Shown here in pieces: positions 11,299 through 21,060 of a DNA stretch of 64,000 nucleotides; the stretch's first letter is position 1, and each line of letters begins with the position of its first letter. The stretch comes from Nocardia coubleae NBRC 108252 (GTDB lineage Bacteria > Actinomycetota > Actinomycetes > Mycobacteriales > Mycobacteriaceae), in contig NZ_BDBD01000016.1 of the NCBI RefSeq assembly GCF_001612805.1, positions 62,001-126,000 on the forward strand. Reading direction: 5' to 3'. Made by a program: the position numbers and the translations under genes. The notes below the pieces were generated by a model. The model did no database searches and was not told the DNA's origin. It worked only from the letters and a program-made list of their open reading frames with translations.

Positions 11299-11889
11299 AT
11301 GCGTTCCTCTGTTCTTTCCCTGCCGTCGGCCCGTGACGAATACTCCGCGACCCCACCGCTCGACCGCGCGGTCGCCTCGGCCCTGCCCACCCGGCTGCGC
11401 CCCGCCGACCTGCTGCGTCTCACCGACGAGGGCGCCGAGGATGTCCTGGCCGGTCGCTACGACCATCTGCTGCCCGCCGACGGGCTCTGGCCGACCGAAC
11501 AGCGCTGGGCCACCCGCCTGATCGCCGACGACGAGGTCGATGTCTGGCTCATCAGCTGGACGCCGGGGAAATCCACCGAATTGCACGACCACGCCGGTTC
11601 GCTCGGCGCGCTCACCGTGCTCAGCGGCGCACTGTCGGAATTCCGCTGGAATGGCACCGAGTTACGCGAGCGCACCCTCGCCGCGGGCGATCAGGCGTCG
11701 TTTCCGATCGGTTGGGTCCACGATGTGGTCCGCGCCGCCGACGCGACGGCGGGCCCGCTCGATCCCACCCTCAGCGTGCACGCGTATTCGCCGCCGCTGA
11801 CCGCCATGTCCTATTACGAGGTGACCGGCCACGGCACCCTGCGACGCACCCAAACCGTCCTCACCGACCAGCCCGAAGGTGATCTGTGA
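11299..11889 (+). CDS. Cysteine dioxygenase family cupin
   Basis: A 196-residue cupin of the cysteine dioxygenase type, predicted to oxidise cysteine, or a related thiol, to a sulfinate using Fe(II). The three metal ligands are visible as His96 and His98 (ELHDHAGS) and His141 (GWVHDVV). It lacks the Cys of the eukaryotic Cys-Tyr crosslink at the usual spot, as do most bacterial enzymes. GGAG about 8 bases before the ATG is a good ribosome site. It is coupled to a rhodanese gene (TGATG). Other thiol dioxygenase substrates cannot be excluded. Confidence 0.85.
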   Translation: MRSSVLSLPSARDEYSATPPLDRAVASALPTRLRPADLLRLTDEGAEDVLAGRYDHLLPADGLWPTEQRWATRLIADDEVDVWLISWTPGKSTELHDHAGSLGALTVLSGALSEFRWNGTELRERTLAAGDQASFPIGWVHDVVRAADATAGPLDPTLSVHAYSPPLTAMSYYEVTGHGTLRRTQTVLTDQPEGDL

Positions 11890-12320
11890 TGAGCCGTTTG
11901 TCGATTGACCAGATGCTCGACAACGCGCGCGCCAAGCTGCGCAGGCTGTATGTCTACGACGTCCCCGCCGCGCTGGCCCGAGGCGCCATTCTGGTCGACA
12001 TCCGCCCGGCCGCGCAGCGTGTTCGGGAGGGCTCGCTGCCGGGTGCGCTGGTGATCGAGCGCAATGTGCTGGAATGGCGGCTGGACCCCACGTCGTCGGC
12101 GCGGTTGTCGCTCGCGCGCGACCACGATGTGGAGTGGATCATTTTCTGCTCGGAGGGCTATACGTCCAGTTTGGCCGCGGCCTCGCTTCAGGAACTCGGA
12201 TTGCACCGCGCGACCGATCTGATCGGCGGTTATCAGGCGCTGAAGTCGGCGGGCATGCTCACCGTGGGCGTCGGGGTGCCGCACTTCGCCCGGGAAGTGG
12301 AGTCGCTGGCTTCGTTGTAA
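11889..12320 (+). CDS. Rhodanese-like sulfurtransferase
   Basis: A 143-residue single-domain rhodanese. It has the N-terminal [10 protein letters not shown] and PGALVIERN elements and the active-site loop FCSEGYTS carrying the catalytic Cys, followed by DLIGGYQAL. It starts at ATG 11889, sharing one base with the cysteine dioxygenase stop; a GTG one codon upstream is also possible. The pairing with a thiol dioxygenase suggests it handles sulfane sulfur or sulfite from cysteine oxidation. Confidence 0.88.
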   Translation: MSRLSIDQMLDNARAKLRRLYVYDVPAALARGAILVDIRPAAQRVREGSLPGALVIERNVLEWRLDPTSSARLSLARDHDVEWIIFCSEGYTSSLAAASLQELGLHRATDLIGGYQALKSAGMLTVGVGVPHFAREVESLASL

Positions 12321-12366
12321 CGGGCGGCGCACTGGTCCTTTCCGGTGCACGCTACTGTTATCGAAT

Positions 12367-13905
12367 GTGAGCACCCCTAACTCCGCCGAGACCGGCCGCG
12401 CCGTCAGTTCCGCCGTGGACAGCGATGTCCCCGAGCAGATGCGGATTCGCCGGGACAAGCGTGAACGGCTGCTCGCCGGCGGTGGTGACGCCTATCCGGT
12501 GGTCGTGCCGCGCACGCACACGCTGGCCGAAATCCGTTCCGCCTACCCGGATCTCGAACCCGATACGCAAACCGGTCTGCAGGTCGGTGTCGCCGGCCGC
12601 GTCATTTTCGTCCGCAATACCGGCAAGTTGTGCTTCGCCACCCTGCAGGAGGGCGACGGAACGAAACTGCAGGCGATGATCAGCCTCAATGGTGTCGGCG
12701 CCGACGCGCTCGCCGCCTGGAAGTCCGATGTCGACCTCGGCGATTTCGTGTTCGTGCACGGTGAGGTCATCTCCTCGCGCACGGGCGAATTGAGCGTGAT
12801 GGCCGACTCGTGGTCGATGGCGGCCAAGTCGCTTCGCCCGCTGCCGGTGGCGCACAAGGAAATGAACGAGGAATCGCGCGTCCGTCAGCGCTACGTCGAC
12901 CTGATCGTGCGCCCCGAGGCCAGGGAAATGGCCCGTACCCGCGTGAACGTGGTCCGCGCGCTGCGTACGGCGCTCGAGCGCCGCGGCTTCCTCGAGGTCG
13001 AGACCCCGATGCTGCAGACCATCCACGGCGGTGCCGCCGCGCGCCCGTTCGTCACCCATTCCAATGCCCTCGACATGGACCTGTTCCTGCGTATCGCGCC
13101 GGAACTGTTCCTCAAGCGCTGCGTGGTCGGCGGCCTGGAGAAGGTCTTCGAGATCAACCGGAACTTCCGCAACGAAGGCGCCGACTCCACCCATTCGCCC
13201 GAGTTCGCGATGCTGGAAACGTATGAGGCCTACGGCACCTACGACGACTCGGCGACGATGATCCGGGAATTGGTCCAGGAAGTCGCACAAGAGGCATTCG
13301 GCACCCTCGTGGTGACTCTTGCCGACGGTACTGAATATGATCTGAGTGGCGAGTGGACGACGGTCGAGATGTATCCGTCGCTGTCGGAGTCGATCGGTGT
13401 GGAGGTCACTCCGGAAACGACTGTCGAGGAATTGCTGGCACTCGCCGAACGGGTCGGTCTGGAAATTCCGTCGGGCAAGGGCTACGGGCACGGGAAACTG
13501 GTCGAAGAACTCTGGGAACACGTCTACGGCGACAAGCTCTACGCGCCGACTTTCGTTCGCGACTTCCCCGTGGAGACCTCACCGCTGACCCGTCAGCATC
13601 GCAGCAAGGACGGCGTTACGGAGAAGTGGGATCTCTATGTTCGCGGCTTCGAGTTGGCCACGGGCTATTCGGAGTTGGTCGATCCCGTCATCCAGCGGGA
13701 ACGGTTCGTCGACCAGGCGCGCCTCGGCGCGGCGGGCGATGACGAGGCGATGGTGCTCGACGAAGACTTCCTCACCGCGATGGAACACGGCATGCCGCCG
13801 ACCACCGGAACGGGTATGGGAATCGATCGCTTGTTGATGGCACTCACGGGTTTGGGAATCCGGGAAACGATCCTGTTCCCCATTGTGCGCCCGAGTAGTC
13901 GCTGA
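12367..13905 (+). CDS. lysS: Lysyl-tRNA synthetase, class II
   Basis: Charges tRNA-Lys. The 512-residue class II enzyme has an N-terminal OB-fold anticodon-binding domain (about 60-165), motif 2 [11 protein letters not shown] and motif 3 [11 protein letters not shown] near the C-terminus. It matches Rv3598c in position and sequence rather than the LysX fusion. The GTG at 12367 follows a TGTTAT hexamer with spacing expected for a leaderless message, and no Shine-Dalgarno is present. Confidence 0.96.
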   Translation: MSTPNSAETGRAVSSAVDSDVPEQMRIRRDKRERLLAGGGDAYPVVVPRTHTLAEIRSAYPDLEPDTQTGLQVGVAGRVIFVRNTGKLCFATLQEGDGTKLQAMISLNGVGADALAAWKSDVDLGDFVFVHGEVISSRTGELSVMADSWSMAAKSLRPLPVAHKEMNEESRVRQRYVDLIVRPEAREMARTRVNVVRALRTALERRGFLEVETPMLQTIHGGAAARPFVTHSNALDMDLFLRIAPELFLKRCVVGGLEKVFEINRNFRNEGADSTHSPEFAMLETYEAYGTYDDSATMIRELVQEVAQEAFGTLVVTLADGTEYDLSGEWTTVEMYPSLSESIGVEVTPETTVEELLALAERVGLEIPSGKGYGHGKLVEELWEHVYGDKLYAPTFVRDFPVETSPLTRQHRSKDGVTEKWDLYVRGFELATGYSELVDPVIQRERFVDQARLGAAGDDEAMVLDEDFLTAMEHGMPPTTGTGMGIDRLLMALTGLGIRETILFPIVRPSSR

Positions 13906-14020
13906 CCTGTGAATTCGCGGGGCGAAGGCCTCGTGTTGGAAATTTCGCATTTCGGGGTATTCTTGCCTCGGGTATTCGGCCTGGAGGCAGGCTTGACGAT
14001 TTCGAGAGGACGTTCATCTC

Positions 14021-14383
14021 ATGGCAAAGAAGGTCACCGTTAGCCTGATCGACGATGTCGACGGTGAGTCCATCGCGGACGAAACCATCGAGTTCGCTAT
14101 CGATGGGGTGTCGTACGAGATCGATCTGTCGGAGGCAAATGCGGCGCGCCTGCGCGAAGGCCTGGACGAGTGGGTCGCCAACGCGCGTCGCGTGAGTGGC
14201 CGTCGCCGGACCAAGGCCGCCGGTACGCCGGCGCCGCAGGGCAAGAGCCGCGTTTCCATGGACCGCGAGCAGAGCGCCGCAATTCGTGAATGGGCCCGTC
14301 GTAAGGGCCACAAGGTCTCCGCGCGCGGCCGTATCTCGGCCGACATCACCGAGGCCTACAACAAAGAGGTCGGCAAGAGCTGA
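14021..14383 (+). CDS. lsr2: Lsr2 nucleoid-associated protein
   Basis: H-NS-like xenogeneic silencer that bridges AT-rich DNA. The 120-residue protein has the N-terminal dimerisation domain ([16 protein letters not shown]) and a C-terminal DNA-binding domain with the minor-groove hook RGR (ARGRISADI, about 98-106) after the helix REWARRKGH. It is a single gene with a 115-base upstream gap, between lysS and clpC as in mycobacteria. A large hairpin follows it. Confidence 0.97.
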   Translation: MAKKVTVSLIDDVDGESIADETIEFAIDGVSYEIDLSEANAARLREGLDEWVANARRVSGRRRTKAAGTPAPQGKSRVSMDREQSAAIREWARRKGHKVSARGRISADITEAYNKEVGKS

Positions 14384-14699
14384 ATTTTTGGAGCGCTGGC
14401 GCGCTCGAGTTCGCGGCCCCGCCGGTCCCGACGATCAGGCACCGTGGCTTGCTCCTTCGTCGCCTACGCCACGGCACCTGATCGTCGGGACGGCCGCGAA
14501 CCGCCGCTTCGCGGCGATCCCTCCTCGAGGTCGGGATGTGCGGGGTCGGGAATGCGGGCGGGTGTACCGCTTCGTGTTCGAGCCTCCTCGGGTGGTTCGG
14601 GGACCGCTTCTTCTGCCCTCCTCGGGTGGGTGGGAATGTGGCCTGGAAAGATAGACTGATGGTTGTGCGCAAGGTGTTTCGAGTCTTGGGAGATGTGCG
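14384..14699. other. 316-base intergenic region after lsr2
   Basis: It holds the long hairpin at 14411-14499, a second small perfect hairpin CGCCGC-TTC-GCGGCG at 14502-14516, two imperfect copies of a CCTCCTCGGGTGG segment (near 14582 and 14620), and a TAGACT -10-like hexamer at about 14652 that could drive the FHA gene. No gene is supported here. Confidence 0.6.
14411..14499. repeat. Long imperfect hairpin (about 30-bp stem)
   Basis: Arms 14425-14448 and 14468-14491 are complementary at 22 of 24 positions with a 19-base loop. Outside a 6-base bulge on the left, a further 8 bp (TCGCGGCC / GGCCGCGA, 14411-14418 and 14492-14499) also pair. It starts 27 bases after the lsr2 stop. It may act as a terminator, but it is much longer than the other hairpins in the window and could be a small palindromic mobile element. 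Confidence 0.75.
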
Positions 14700-15311
14700 G
14701 TGAGCTCCTTTCTTCGGTACACCGACAACACCGGGCGCCAGCATGAATTGCCGCTGGACCCCGCGCAGCAGCGGATCACCATCGGGCGCAACGTTCAGGC
14801 CGATCTCGTGCTCGGCTGGGATGCCGAGGTGTCGCGGTTGCATGCTGCGGTCGAACACCTCGGTGCGCACTGGACGATCATCGACGACGGGCTGTCGCGC
14901 AACGGGACGTTCGTCAACGGTGAGCGGTTGGTCGGCAGGCGCAGGCTGAGCCCGGGTGACCGTATTCGCGTCGGCACCACGCTGGTGCATTTCTTCGATT
15001 TCGGTGGCGTCGTCGACGACGCCACACATACCGCCTCCGGTTCCATCCCCACCATGCGTTCGCTGACCGAAACCCAGCGCGCGGTGCTGATCGCCCTGTG
15101 CCGTCCGTACAAGCACGGCACCGGATTCGCGACACCCGCGTCGAACCAGCAGATCGCCGAGGAACTCTTCCTGTCGATCGACGCGATCAAAACCCACCTG
15201 CGTGCCCTGTTCGCGAAGTTCGGGGTGGAGAATCTGCCGCAGAACCAGAAGCGCACCCGGCTCGCCGCCCTCGCGATGCAGAGCGGAATGATCTCCGACC
15301 ACGAGTTGTGA
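14700..15311 (+). CDS. FHA domain protein with C-terminal HTH
   Basis: A 203-residue protein. Residues 1-105 form a forkhead-associated phosphothreonine-binding domain with the usual GRN, SRLH and NGT residues (TIGRN, VSRLHAAVE, RNGTFVNGE). Residues 120-200 contain a LuxR/winged-helix-like HTH (SNQQIAEELFLSIDAIKTHL). It is thus a possible transcription factor that responds to Ser/Thr kinase signalling. GTG start at 14700; no good Shine-Dalgarno. Confidence 0.85.
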   Translation: MSSFLRYTDNTGRQHELPLDPAQQRITIGRNVQADLVLGWDAEVSRLHAAVEHLGAHWTIIDDGLSRNGTFVNGERLVGRRRLSPGDRIRVGTTLVHFFDFGGVVDDATHTASGSIPTMRSLTETQRAVLIALCRPYKHGTGFATPASNQQIAEELFLSIDAIKTHLRALFAKFGVENLPQNQKRTRLAALAMQSGMISDHEL

Positions 15312-15444
15312 CCTCCGCGGCCGACGGTCGAGCGCCTGACGCAGGTGGCTGAGCGCCTGAACCATGTCGGTGGCGGTAGGGACGCGGTTGACTTGTTCCT
15401 GTCACCGGAGCGCGACTCCGGATTCGAGTCAGGAGTTGGTTCCC

Positions 15445-16002
15445 ATGTCGGCCATTCGTTTGTCCTCGCTGGTTCTCGCGATGCTCAGCACCGGCCTTGT
15501 CGCCGGCGTGTTCTACGCCTACGCGATCTCGGTGATGCCCGCCCTGGCGCGCACCGGGGACCGCACGCTGATCGAGGTCATGCAGAAGATCAACGTGGTG
15601 ATCATCAACCCGTGGTTCATGTTCGGCTTCCTCGGGACGGTCGGCTTCACCGCACTCGCGGCCGCGCTGCACCTGGGCGGCGATCACCGCGCCACGCTGA
15701 TCTGGATCGGAATCGCGTTGCTGCTCAATGTGATCGCGTTCGCGGTCACCGCCGGGCAGAACGTGCCGCTCAACGACGCCCTGGCCGCGGCGGGCGACCC
15801 GGCGACGCTGGCGGACACCGTTTCGGTGCGCGCCGATTTCGAGGCGGCGTGGGTGCGCTGGAACATCCTGCGGGCGGTGCTGCACACGGCGGCGTTCCTG
15901 GTGCTGTGCGGTGCGCTGTTCGCCGCGGGCGTGCAGCAGGGCAAGTCGAACGCCGCTGCCCCGGTCTCGGCGCAGACCGTTTCGCACGCACTGGTGCGCT
16001 GA
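15445..16002 (+). CDS. DUF1772 membrane protein
   Basis: A 185-residue protein with four hydrophobic segments (about 5-30, 52-75, 82-105 and 138-160), typical of DUF1772 (anthrone-oxygenase-like) proteins. The ATG at 15445 is chosen over upstream in-frame codons because the N-terminus then begins directly with the first membrane segment and AGGAG lies 8 to 12 bases before it. Substrate and function are unknown. Confidence 0.8.
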   Translation: MSAIRLSSLVLAMLSTGLVAGVFYAYAISVMPALARTGDRTLIEVMQKINVVIINPWFMFGFLGTVGFTALAAALHLGGDHRATLIWIGIALLLNVIAFAVTAGQNVPLNDALAAAGDPATLADTVSVRADFEAAWVRWNILRAVLHTAAFLVLCGALFAAGVQQGKSNAAAPVSAQTVSHALVR

Positions 16003-16028
16003 ATCGCACCGTAGTGCCACGCGAAGGC

Positions 16029-16042
16029 TGGAATGTGTTCCA
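16029..16042. promoter_or_regulatory. Secondary operator-like palindrome
   Basis: TGGAATGTGTTCCA differs from the KstR consensus TnnAACnnGTTnnA at one position and is a near-perfect palindrome. It is 17 bases upstream of the stronger site at 16046. Confidence 0.5.
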
Positions 16043-16045
16043 TGA

Positions 16046-16067
16046 TGACTGGAACACGTTCCAGTCA
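16046..16067. promoter_or_regulatory. KstR-type operator upstream of lipase
   Basis: A 22-base palindrome with 10-bp perfect arms around a 2-base centre; its core TGGAACACGTTCCA fits TnnAACnnGTTnnA exactly. It ends 11 bases before the lipase ATG, so binding would block transcription or initiation. A KstR gene lies in the same window (50112-50726). The motif match is seen directly; KstR control is inferred, and another TetR regulator could use a similar site. Confidence 0.65.
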
Positions 16068-16078
16068 GGGGTGGTTCC

Positions 16079-17014
16079 ATGCGAAGTAAGTCGATGCTCG
16101 TTCTCGCCGTCGCGATGCTGCTGGGTCTCGTGGGGGCAGGCGGTGCGGCCGCCGACCCCTACCCCGTCGACTACAACTTCTTCGCGGGCATCCCGCCCGA
16201 GCTGACAAATCCGGGCGGTGCGCTGCCCGGGGCGAACGACCCGAATTGTGTTCCCACACCGGAACATCCGAATCCGGTCGTCCTGCTGCACGGCACCGGC
16301 GGTGGAGCGCAGACGAACTGGGGCGTGTACGCCCCGCTGCTGGCCAACGAGGGCTATTGCGTGTTCACCCTCACCTACGGCGCGTACGCGCTGCCCTGGC
16401 CCGTCTCGGCCATCGGCGGGATGCGTCCCATCGAGCAGAGTGCGGCGGAGGTGTCGGCCTTCATCGACGGTGTCCTCGCGCGCACCGGCGCCGAACGGGT
16501 CGACCTCGTCGCCCACTCGCAGGGCAATATCGTCGGCAACTACTACCTCAAGCGGCTCGGCGGCGGCGAGAAGGTCGGCACGCTGGTCGGGATCGCGCCG
16601 CCCTGGCTCGGCACCAACGCCTTCGGCGCGGGCGATATCGCCCACTTCAGCCGGGCGCTCGGCGCGGGACCGGTCTTCGACGCCGCCACCGGCTCGCTGT
16701 GCCAGGCGTGCGCGCAGATGTTCAGCGGTTCGCCGTTCATGACCGCGCTCAATGCCGACGGGGTGTACGACCCGCGCGTCACCTACGTCAATATCGTCAC
16801 GGTCCTCGACGAGCTCGTCGTGCCGCACACCTCCGGCCTGGTGCCCGGTCCCAACGCCACCTCGGTCGTCGTGCAGGACGGTTGCGCGCAGGACTGGTCC
16901 GAGCACATGGCCATCGCGGGCAGTCCGCGTGCCGCGGGTCACGTCCTCAACGCCCTCGATCCGGCCAGGCAGGCGCCCGTGCCGTGCGAGTTCGTGCCCC
17001 CGTTCACCGGCTGA
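16079..17014 (+). CDS. Secreted alpha/beta-hydrolase lipase
   Basis: A 311-residue exported lipase/esterase. A Sec signal peptide (about 1-25, cleavage near AAADPY) precedes an alpha/beta-hydrolase domain with the oxyanion loop VVLLHGTGGG and nucleophile elbow AHSQG, the AxSxG form found in class 2 / Bacillus LipA-like lipases. Catalytic Asp and His are probably in VLDELVVPHTS and SEHMAIAG. Several Cys pairs suggest disulfides outside the cell. The operator pair just upstream hints at control by lipid or steroid status. Confidence 0.85.
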   Translation: MRSKSMLVLAVAMLLGLVGAGGAAADPYPVDYNFFAGIPPELTNPGGALPGANDPNCVPTPEHPNPVVLLHGTGGGAQTNWGVYAPLLANEGYCVFTLTYGAYALPWPVSAIGGMRPIEQSAAEVSAFIDGVLARTGAERVDLVAHSQGNIVGNYYLKRLGGGEKVGTLVGIAPPWLGTNAFGAGDIAHFSRALGAGPVFDAATGSLCQACAQMFSGSPFMTALNADGVYDPRVTYVNIVTVLDELVVPHTSGLVPGPNATSVVVQDGCAQDWSEHMAIAGSPRAAGHVLNALDPARQAPVPCEFVPPFTG

Positions 17015-17282
17015 GGCGGGATTTCGCTGTAGGCAAAACTGGAACGGAAACGAATGCCGCGACGTGCGCGTTGTGAGTGAATGACCAAGTTGTCACCGGT
17101 CCCCAATAGGGTGGAGCGGCGACGGCGGAATCCCCTGCCAACTAGAGTGGATGGCGGGGGCCGCAACCCCCGGGCTTCATGGCAGGCTGACGGCGACAGT
17201 TGTCGCCTCCGGCGCCCAAGGTTGTACCGAGCACACAGCGGCGTCTGTTGCCAGAATGTCGGAGCAGGAGAGTGAGGGAGCG

Positions 17283-19850
17283 ATGTTCGAGAGGTTCACC
17301 GACCGCGCGAGGCGTGTCGTTGTCCTGGCCCAAGAAGAGGCCCGGATGCTCAACCACAACTACATCGGCACCGAGCACATCCTGCTTGGGTTGATCCACG
17401 AGGGCGAGGGCGTGGCGGCGAAGTCGCTGGAGTCCCTTGGCATCTCGCTGGAGGGTGTGCGCAGCCAGGTCGAGGAGATCATCGGGCAGGGCCAGCAGGC
17501 GCCGTCCGGTCACATCCCCTTCACCCCGCGTGCGAAAAAGGTGCTGGAACTGAGTCTGCGCGAGGCGCTGCAGCTCGGTCACAACTACATCGGCACCGAG
17601 CACATCCTGCTCGGCCTCATCCGCGAGGGTGAGGGCGTCGCGGCCCAGGTGCTCGTCAAGCTGGGCGCCGACCTGAACCGGGTCCGTCAGCAGGTCATCC
17701 AGCTGCTGTCCGGGTACCAGGGCAAGGAGCCCGTCGAGGGCACCGGCTCGCGCGGTGAGGCGGGTACGCCGTCCACCTCGCTGGTGCTCGACCAGTTCGG
17801 TCGCAACCTCACGCAGGCGGCACTGGAAGGCAAGCTCGACCCCGTCATCGGCCGCTCGAAGGAAATCGAGCGCGTCATGCAGGTGCTGAGCCGCCGCACC
17901 AAGAACAACCCGGTGCTGATCGGCGAGCCCGGTGTCGGTAAGACCGCCGTCGTCGAGGGTCTGGCCCAGGCCATCGTCAACGGCGAGGTCCCCGAGACCC
18001 TCAAGGACAAGCAGCTCTACACCCTCGACCTGGGTTCCCTTGTCGCGGGCAGCCGCTACCGCGGTGACTTCGAAGAGCGCCTCAAGAAGGTGCTCAAGGA
18101 GATCAACACCCGCGGCGACATCATCCTGTTCATCGACGAGCTGCACACGCTCGTCGGCGCGGGTGCTGCCGAAGGCGCCATCGACGCGGCCTCGATCCTG
18201 AAGCCGAAGCTGGCCCGTGGCGAGCTGCAGACCATCGGTGCGACCACCCTCGACGAGTACCGCAAGTACATCGAGAAGGACGCCGCCCTGGAACGCCGTT
18301 TCCAGCCGGTGCAGGTGGGCGAGCCGACCGTCGAGCACACCATCAACATCCTCAAGGGTCTGCGCGACCGCTACGAGGCGCACCACCGGGTCTCCATCAC
18401 CGATGGCGCTCTCGTGGCCGCCGCGACGCTGGCCGATCGCTACATCAACGACCGGTTCCTGCCGGACAAGGCGATCGACCTCATCGACGAGGCGGGCGCG
18501 CGCATGCGCATCCGCCGGATGACCGCGCCGCCGGACCTGCGCGAGTTCGACGACAAGATCGCCGATGCCCGTCGCGAGAAGGAAAGCGCGATCGACGCGC
18601 AGGACTTCGAGAAGGCCGCGCGCCTGCGCGACAAGGAGAAGCAGCTAGTCGCCAAGCGCGCCGAGCGGGAGAAGCAGTGGCGTTCGGGCGACCTGGACGT
18701 CGTGGCCGAGGTCGACGACGAGCAGATCGCGGAGGTGCTGGCCAACTGGACCGGTATCCCCGTCTTCAAGCTCACCGAGGAGGAGACCACCCGTCTGCTC
18801 CGCATGGAGGACGAGCTGCACAAGCGGATCATCGGCCAGGAGGATGCCGTCAAGGCCGTCTCCAAGGCGATCCGCCGCACTCGCGCCGGCCTGAAGGATC
18901 CGAAGCGTCCGTCCGGTTCGTTCATCTTCGCCGGTCCGTCCGGTGTCGGTAAGACCGAGCTGTCCAAGGCGCTGGCGAACTTCCTGTTCGGCGACGACGA
19001 CGCGCTCATCCAGATCGACATGGGCGAGTTCCACGACCGCTTCACCGCCTCGCGCCTGTTCGGTGCCCCTCCCGGGTACGTGGGCTACGAGGAGGGCGGC
19101 CAGCTCACCGAGAAGGTGCGGCGCAAGCCGTTCTCGGTGGTCTTGTTCGACGAGATCGAGAAGGCGCACCAGGAGATCTACAACACCCTCCTGCAGGTGC
19201 TCGAGGACGGCCGTCTCACCGACGGTCAGGGTCGTACGGTCGACTTCAAGAACACCGTGCTGATCTTCACCTCGAACCTGGGCACCTCCGACATCTCGAA
19301 GGCCGTCGGCCTGGGCTTCACCCAGTCCAACGCCGAGGGCTCGAACTACGAGCGGATGAAGCTCAAGGTCAACGACGAGCTGAAGAAGCACTTCCGCCCC
19401 GAGTTCCTCAACCGCATCGACGACGTGATCGTCTTCCACCAGCTCACCAGCGAGCAGATCGTGCAGATGGTGGACCTGATGATCAACCGTGTCGCCAAGG
19501 CGCTGAAGAACAAGGACATGGCGATCGAGCTGACCGACCAGGCCAAGAGCCTGCTCGCTAAGCGCGGTTTCGACCCGGTCCTCGGTGCCCGTCCGCTGCG
19601 TCGCACGATCCAGCGCGAGATCGAGGACCAGCTGTCGGAGAAGATCCTCTTCGGCGAGATCGGTGCGGGCCAGACCATCACGGTCGACGTGGAGAACTGG
19701 GACGGCGAAGGCCAGGGCGAAGACGCCAAGTTCACCTTCACCGGCAAGACGAAGCTGACCAAGGCCCCCACGGGCGACGACAAGCCCGAGGTCGTCCTCA
19801 CCGGAGCAGCCGAGGGCACCGCCCCCGACAACGCCGCCTCCGGCGAGTAA
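17283..19850 (+). CDS. clpC: ClpC AAA+ unfoldase
   Basis: ATPase partner of the ClpP1P2 protease, essential in mycobacteria as ClpC1. The 855 residues comprise two Clp-N repeats (each with [14 protein letters not shown], about 20-140), AAA1 with Walker A GEPGVGKT (about 214-221), a UVR/middle region (about 430-460), and AAA2 with Walker A GPSGVGKT (about 551-558). The frame is open upstream, but the ATG at 17283 gives the [12 protein letters not shown]-terminus of the family and follows a GGGAG. The 268-base gap before it includes a TAGAGT -10-like hexamer near 17144. Confidence 0.97.
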   Translation: MFERFTDRARRVVVLAQEEARMLNHNYIGTEHILLGLIHEGEGVAAKSLESLGISLEGVRSQVEEIIGQGQQAPSGHIPFTPRAKKVLELSLREALQLGHNYIGTEHILLGLIREGEGVAAQVLVKLGADLNRVRQQVIQLLSGYQGKEPVEGTGSRGEAGTPSTSLVLDQFGRNLTQAALEGKLDPVIGRSKEIERVMQVLSRRTKNNPVLIGEPGVGKTAVVEGLAQAIVNGEVPETLKDKQLYTLDLGSLVAGSRYRGDFEERLKKVLKEINTRGDIILFIDELHTLVGAGAAEGAIDAASILKPKLARGELQTIGATTLDEYRKYIEKDAALERRFQPVQVGEPTVEHTINILKGLRDRYEAHHRVSITDGALVAAATLADRYINDRFLPDKAIDLIDEAGARMRIRRMTAPPDLREFDDKIADARREKESAIDAQDFEKAARLRDKEKQLVAKRAEREKQWRSGDLDVVAEVDDEQIAEVLANWTGIPVFKLTEEETTRLLRMEDELHKRIIGQEDAVKAVSKAIRRTRAGLKDPKRPSGSFIFAGPSGVGKTELSKALANFLFGDDDALIQIDMGEFHDRFTASRLFGAPPGYVGYEEGGQLTEKVRRKPFSVVLFDEIEKAHQEIYNTLLQVLEDGRLTDGQGRTVDFKNTVLIFTSNLGTSDISKAVGLGFTQSNAEGSNYERMKLKVNDELKKHFRPEFLNRIDDVIVFHQLTSEQIVQMVDLMINRVAKALKNKDMAIELTDQAKSLLAKRGFDPVLGARPLRRTIQREIEDQLSEKILFGEIGAGQTITVDVENWDGEGQGEDAKFTFTGKTKLTKAPTGDDKPEVVLTGAAEGTAPDNAASGE

Positions 19851-19857
19851 CCAGCTG

Positions 19858-19902
19858 AACGAAAAGCCCACCTTCTGAACCCAGAAGGTGGGCTTTTTCG
19901 TT
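19858..19902. terminator. Strong bidirectional terminator after clpC
   Basis: A stem of about 18 bp (AACGAAAAGCCCACCTTCT with its complement, one extra T) and a 6-base loop carries a T-run on the clpC side and an A-run that becomes a T-run on the other strand. It would end both clpC and the convergent DUF1877 gene. Confidence 0.9.
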
Positions 19903-19909
19903 GCCGGAT

Positions 19910-20374
19910 TCAGCCGAAGTGCTGCAGGAGCCCGGCGTCGTGCTCGGCCGCGTGCTGAAATACGGCGACCAGCTTGGTGTAGTACTCCCGGAGATAGCCG
20001 AGGCCGTCGTTTCGGGTATCGCCCCAGAGGTTGGGATAGACCTGAGCCTCGACCATGCGCACTCCGTTGTAGTGCTCGGCCAGCTTGCTGAACGGAGTCT
20101 TCGAGAGTATCTCCGCGGTGCGCGCCACCTCCTGTGCCGTCCAGCCGTTGTACTCGCCGATCGGTAGAGGGGTAGGCGTGAAGAACAGGTCGACACCGGT
20201 CCCCGCGGCCTCCAGCAGGTAGTTCAACCCGCCCCATGCTTTGTCGAGGTAGCCGCTCGGATCATCGGCGGAGGGCTCATATCCGGCAAGGAACTCCTCC
20301 GCGATGTCCTTGTGCCGCATCGCCATTTCCAGCTCGGCCGTACTCACCCTGCTGAACGACATAACTGCACCCAC
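19910..20374 (-). CDS. DUF1877 family protein, copy 1
   Basis: A 154-residue YfbM-like DUF1877 protein, with the family features LDKAWGGLNYLLEA and the C-terminal region ending in an acidic/hydrophobic helix. The frame opens as far as 20446, but the GTG at 20374 is preceded by AAGGAGGA at ideal spacing and gives an N-terminus like the second copy (MGxV...FxRVS). Function of the family is not known. A paralog lies at 21061-21519 on the same strand. Confidence 0.8.
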   Translation of the reverse strand: MGAVMSFSRVSTAELEMAMRHKDIAEEFLAGYEPSADDPSGYLDKAWGGLNYLLEAAGTGVDLFFTPTPLPIGEYNGWTAQEVARTAEILSKTPFSKLAEHYNGVRMVEAQVYPNLWGDTRNDGLGYLREYYTKLVAVFQHAAEHDAGLLQHFG

Positions 20375-20550
20375 GTCAACTCCTCCTTGTGATCCCAGTG
20401 AACCCATTGCGAAGTTGGGAACGACGGCTTGGAGTTGTCTTGCCATCTCCTTTCGCGGGCTCGCGAGATCGGATCCTCGGCGACTGGGTCGACTGGCTGA
20501 ATCCGGTTGATTTCTAAGGCTTTTCGTCGTGATGGCGTAGGTTTGCCGAT

Positions 20551-21045
20551 GTGTTCAGGTGGGTAAATGCGCGCAACGTCGGATTGATCGCTGTCAGCGT
20601 CGTGGTGTCCGGTTGTGGCGCGGATGCTTCCGAAACGGCGACGCCGGTGCTTTCGGCTCCGGTGCCGTCGTCGAAAGCGCCGGTTGTCGATGGGGTATTG
20701 CCGATGGCGGCCGACAAGCAGGGGTGGCTCGATCCGGGGGCGCGGTGCGGTGACGGTGAGCGGCCGGTGTTGTTGATCGGTGCGCTGAAAGGCTCCGAGG
20801 AGAAGTTCGCGGTGTGCGAGCGCGGCGACGCATCCCGAATCCTGCGCGCCGCGGCGCCGACCCTGCGAACCCAGCCGTTCGAGGCGAGCTTTTTCACCTA
20901 TACCGCCAACAGCCAGCAATACCGCAACGACGACGGTATGAAGCTCGACCTGTCCAAGAAGGTGGTAACGGTGACCGACGACCCGCAGAACCCCCGCTAT
21001 ATCGTCGGCCTTACAGTCGAGGCCTATTGGAGTGCGATCTACTGA
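20551..21045 (+). CDS. Putative lipoprotein
   Basis: A 164-residue product with a short signal and lipobox VVSGC (Cys22), a Ser/Ala/Pro-rich linker, and a globular part with two further Cys residues (ARCGDGE and AVCERG) likely bridged outside the cell. The GTG start is the only one giving a complete signal. It lies between two DUF1877 genes on the other strand. The family is not recognised. Confidence 0.7.
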   Translation: MFRWVNARNVGLIAVSVVVSGCGADASETATPVLSAPVPSSKAPVVDGVLPMAADKQGWLDPGARCGDGERPVLLIGALKGSEEKFAVCERGDASRILRAAAPTLRTQPFEASFFTYTANSQQYRNDDGMKLDLSKKVVTVTDDPQNPRYIVGLTVEAYWSAIY

Positions 21046-21060
21046 CCGCCGGCGGGGGCA

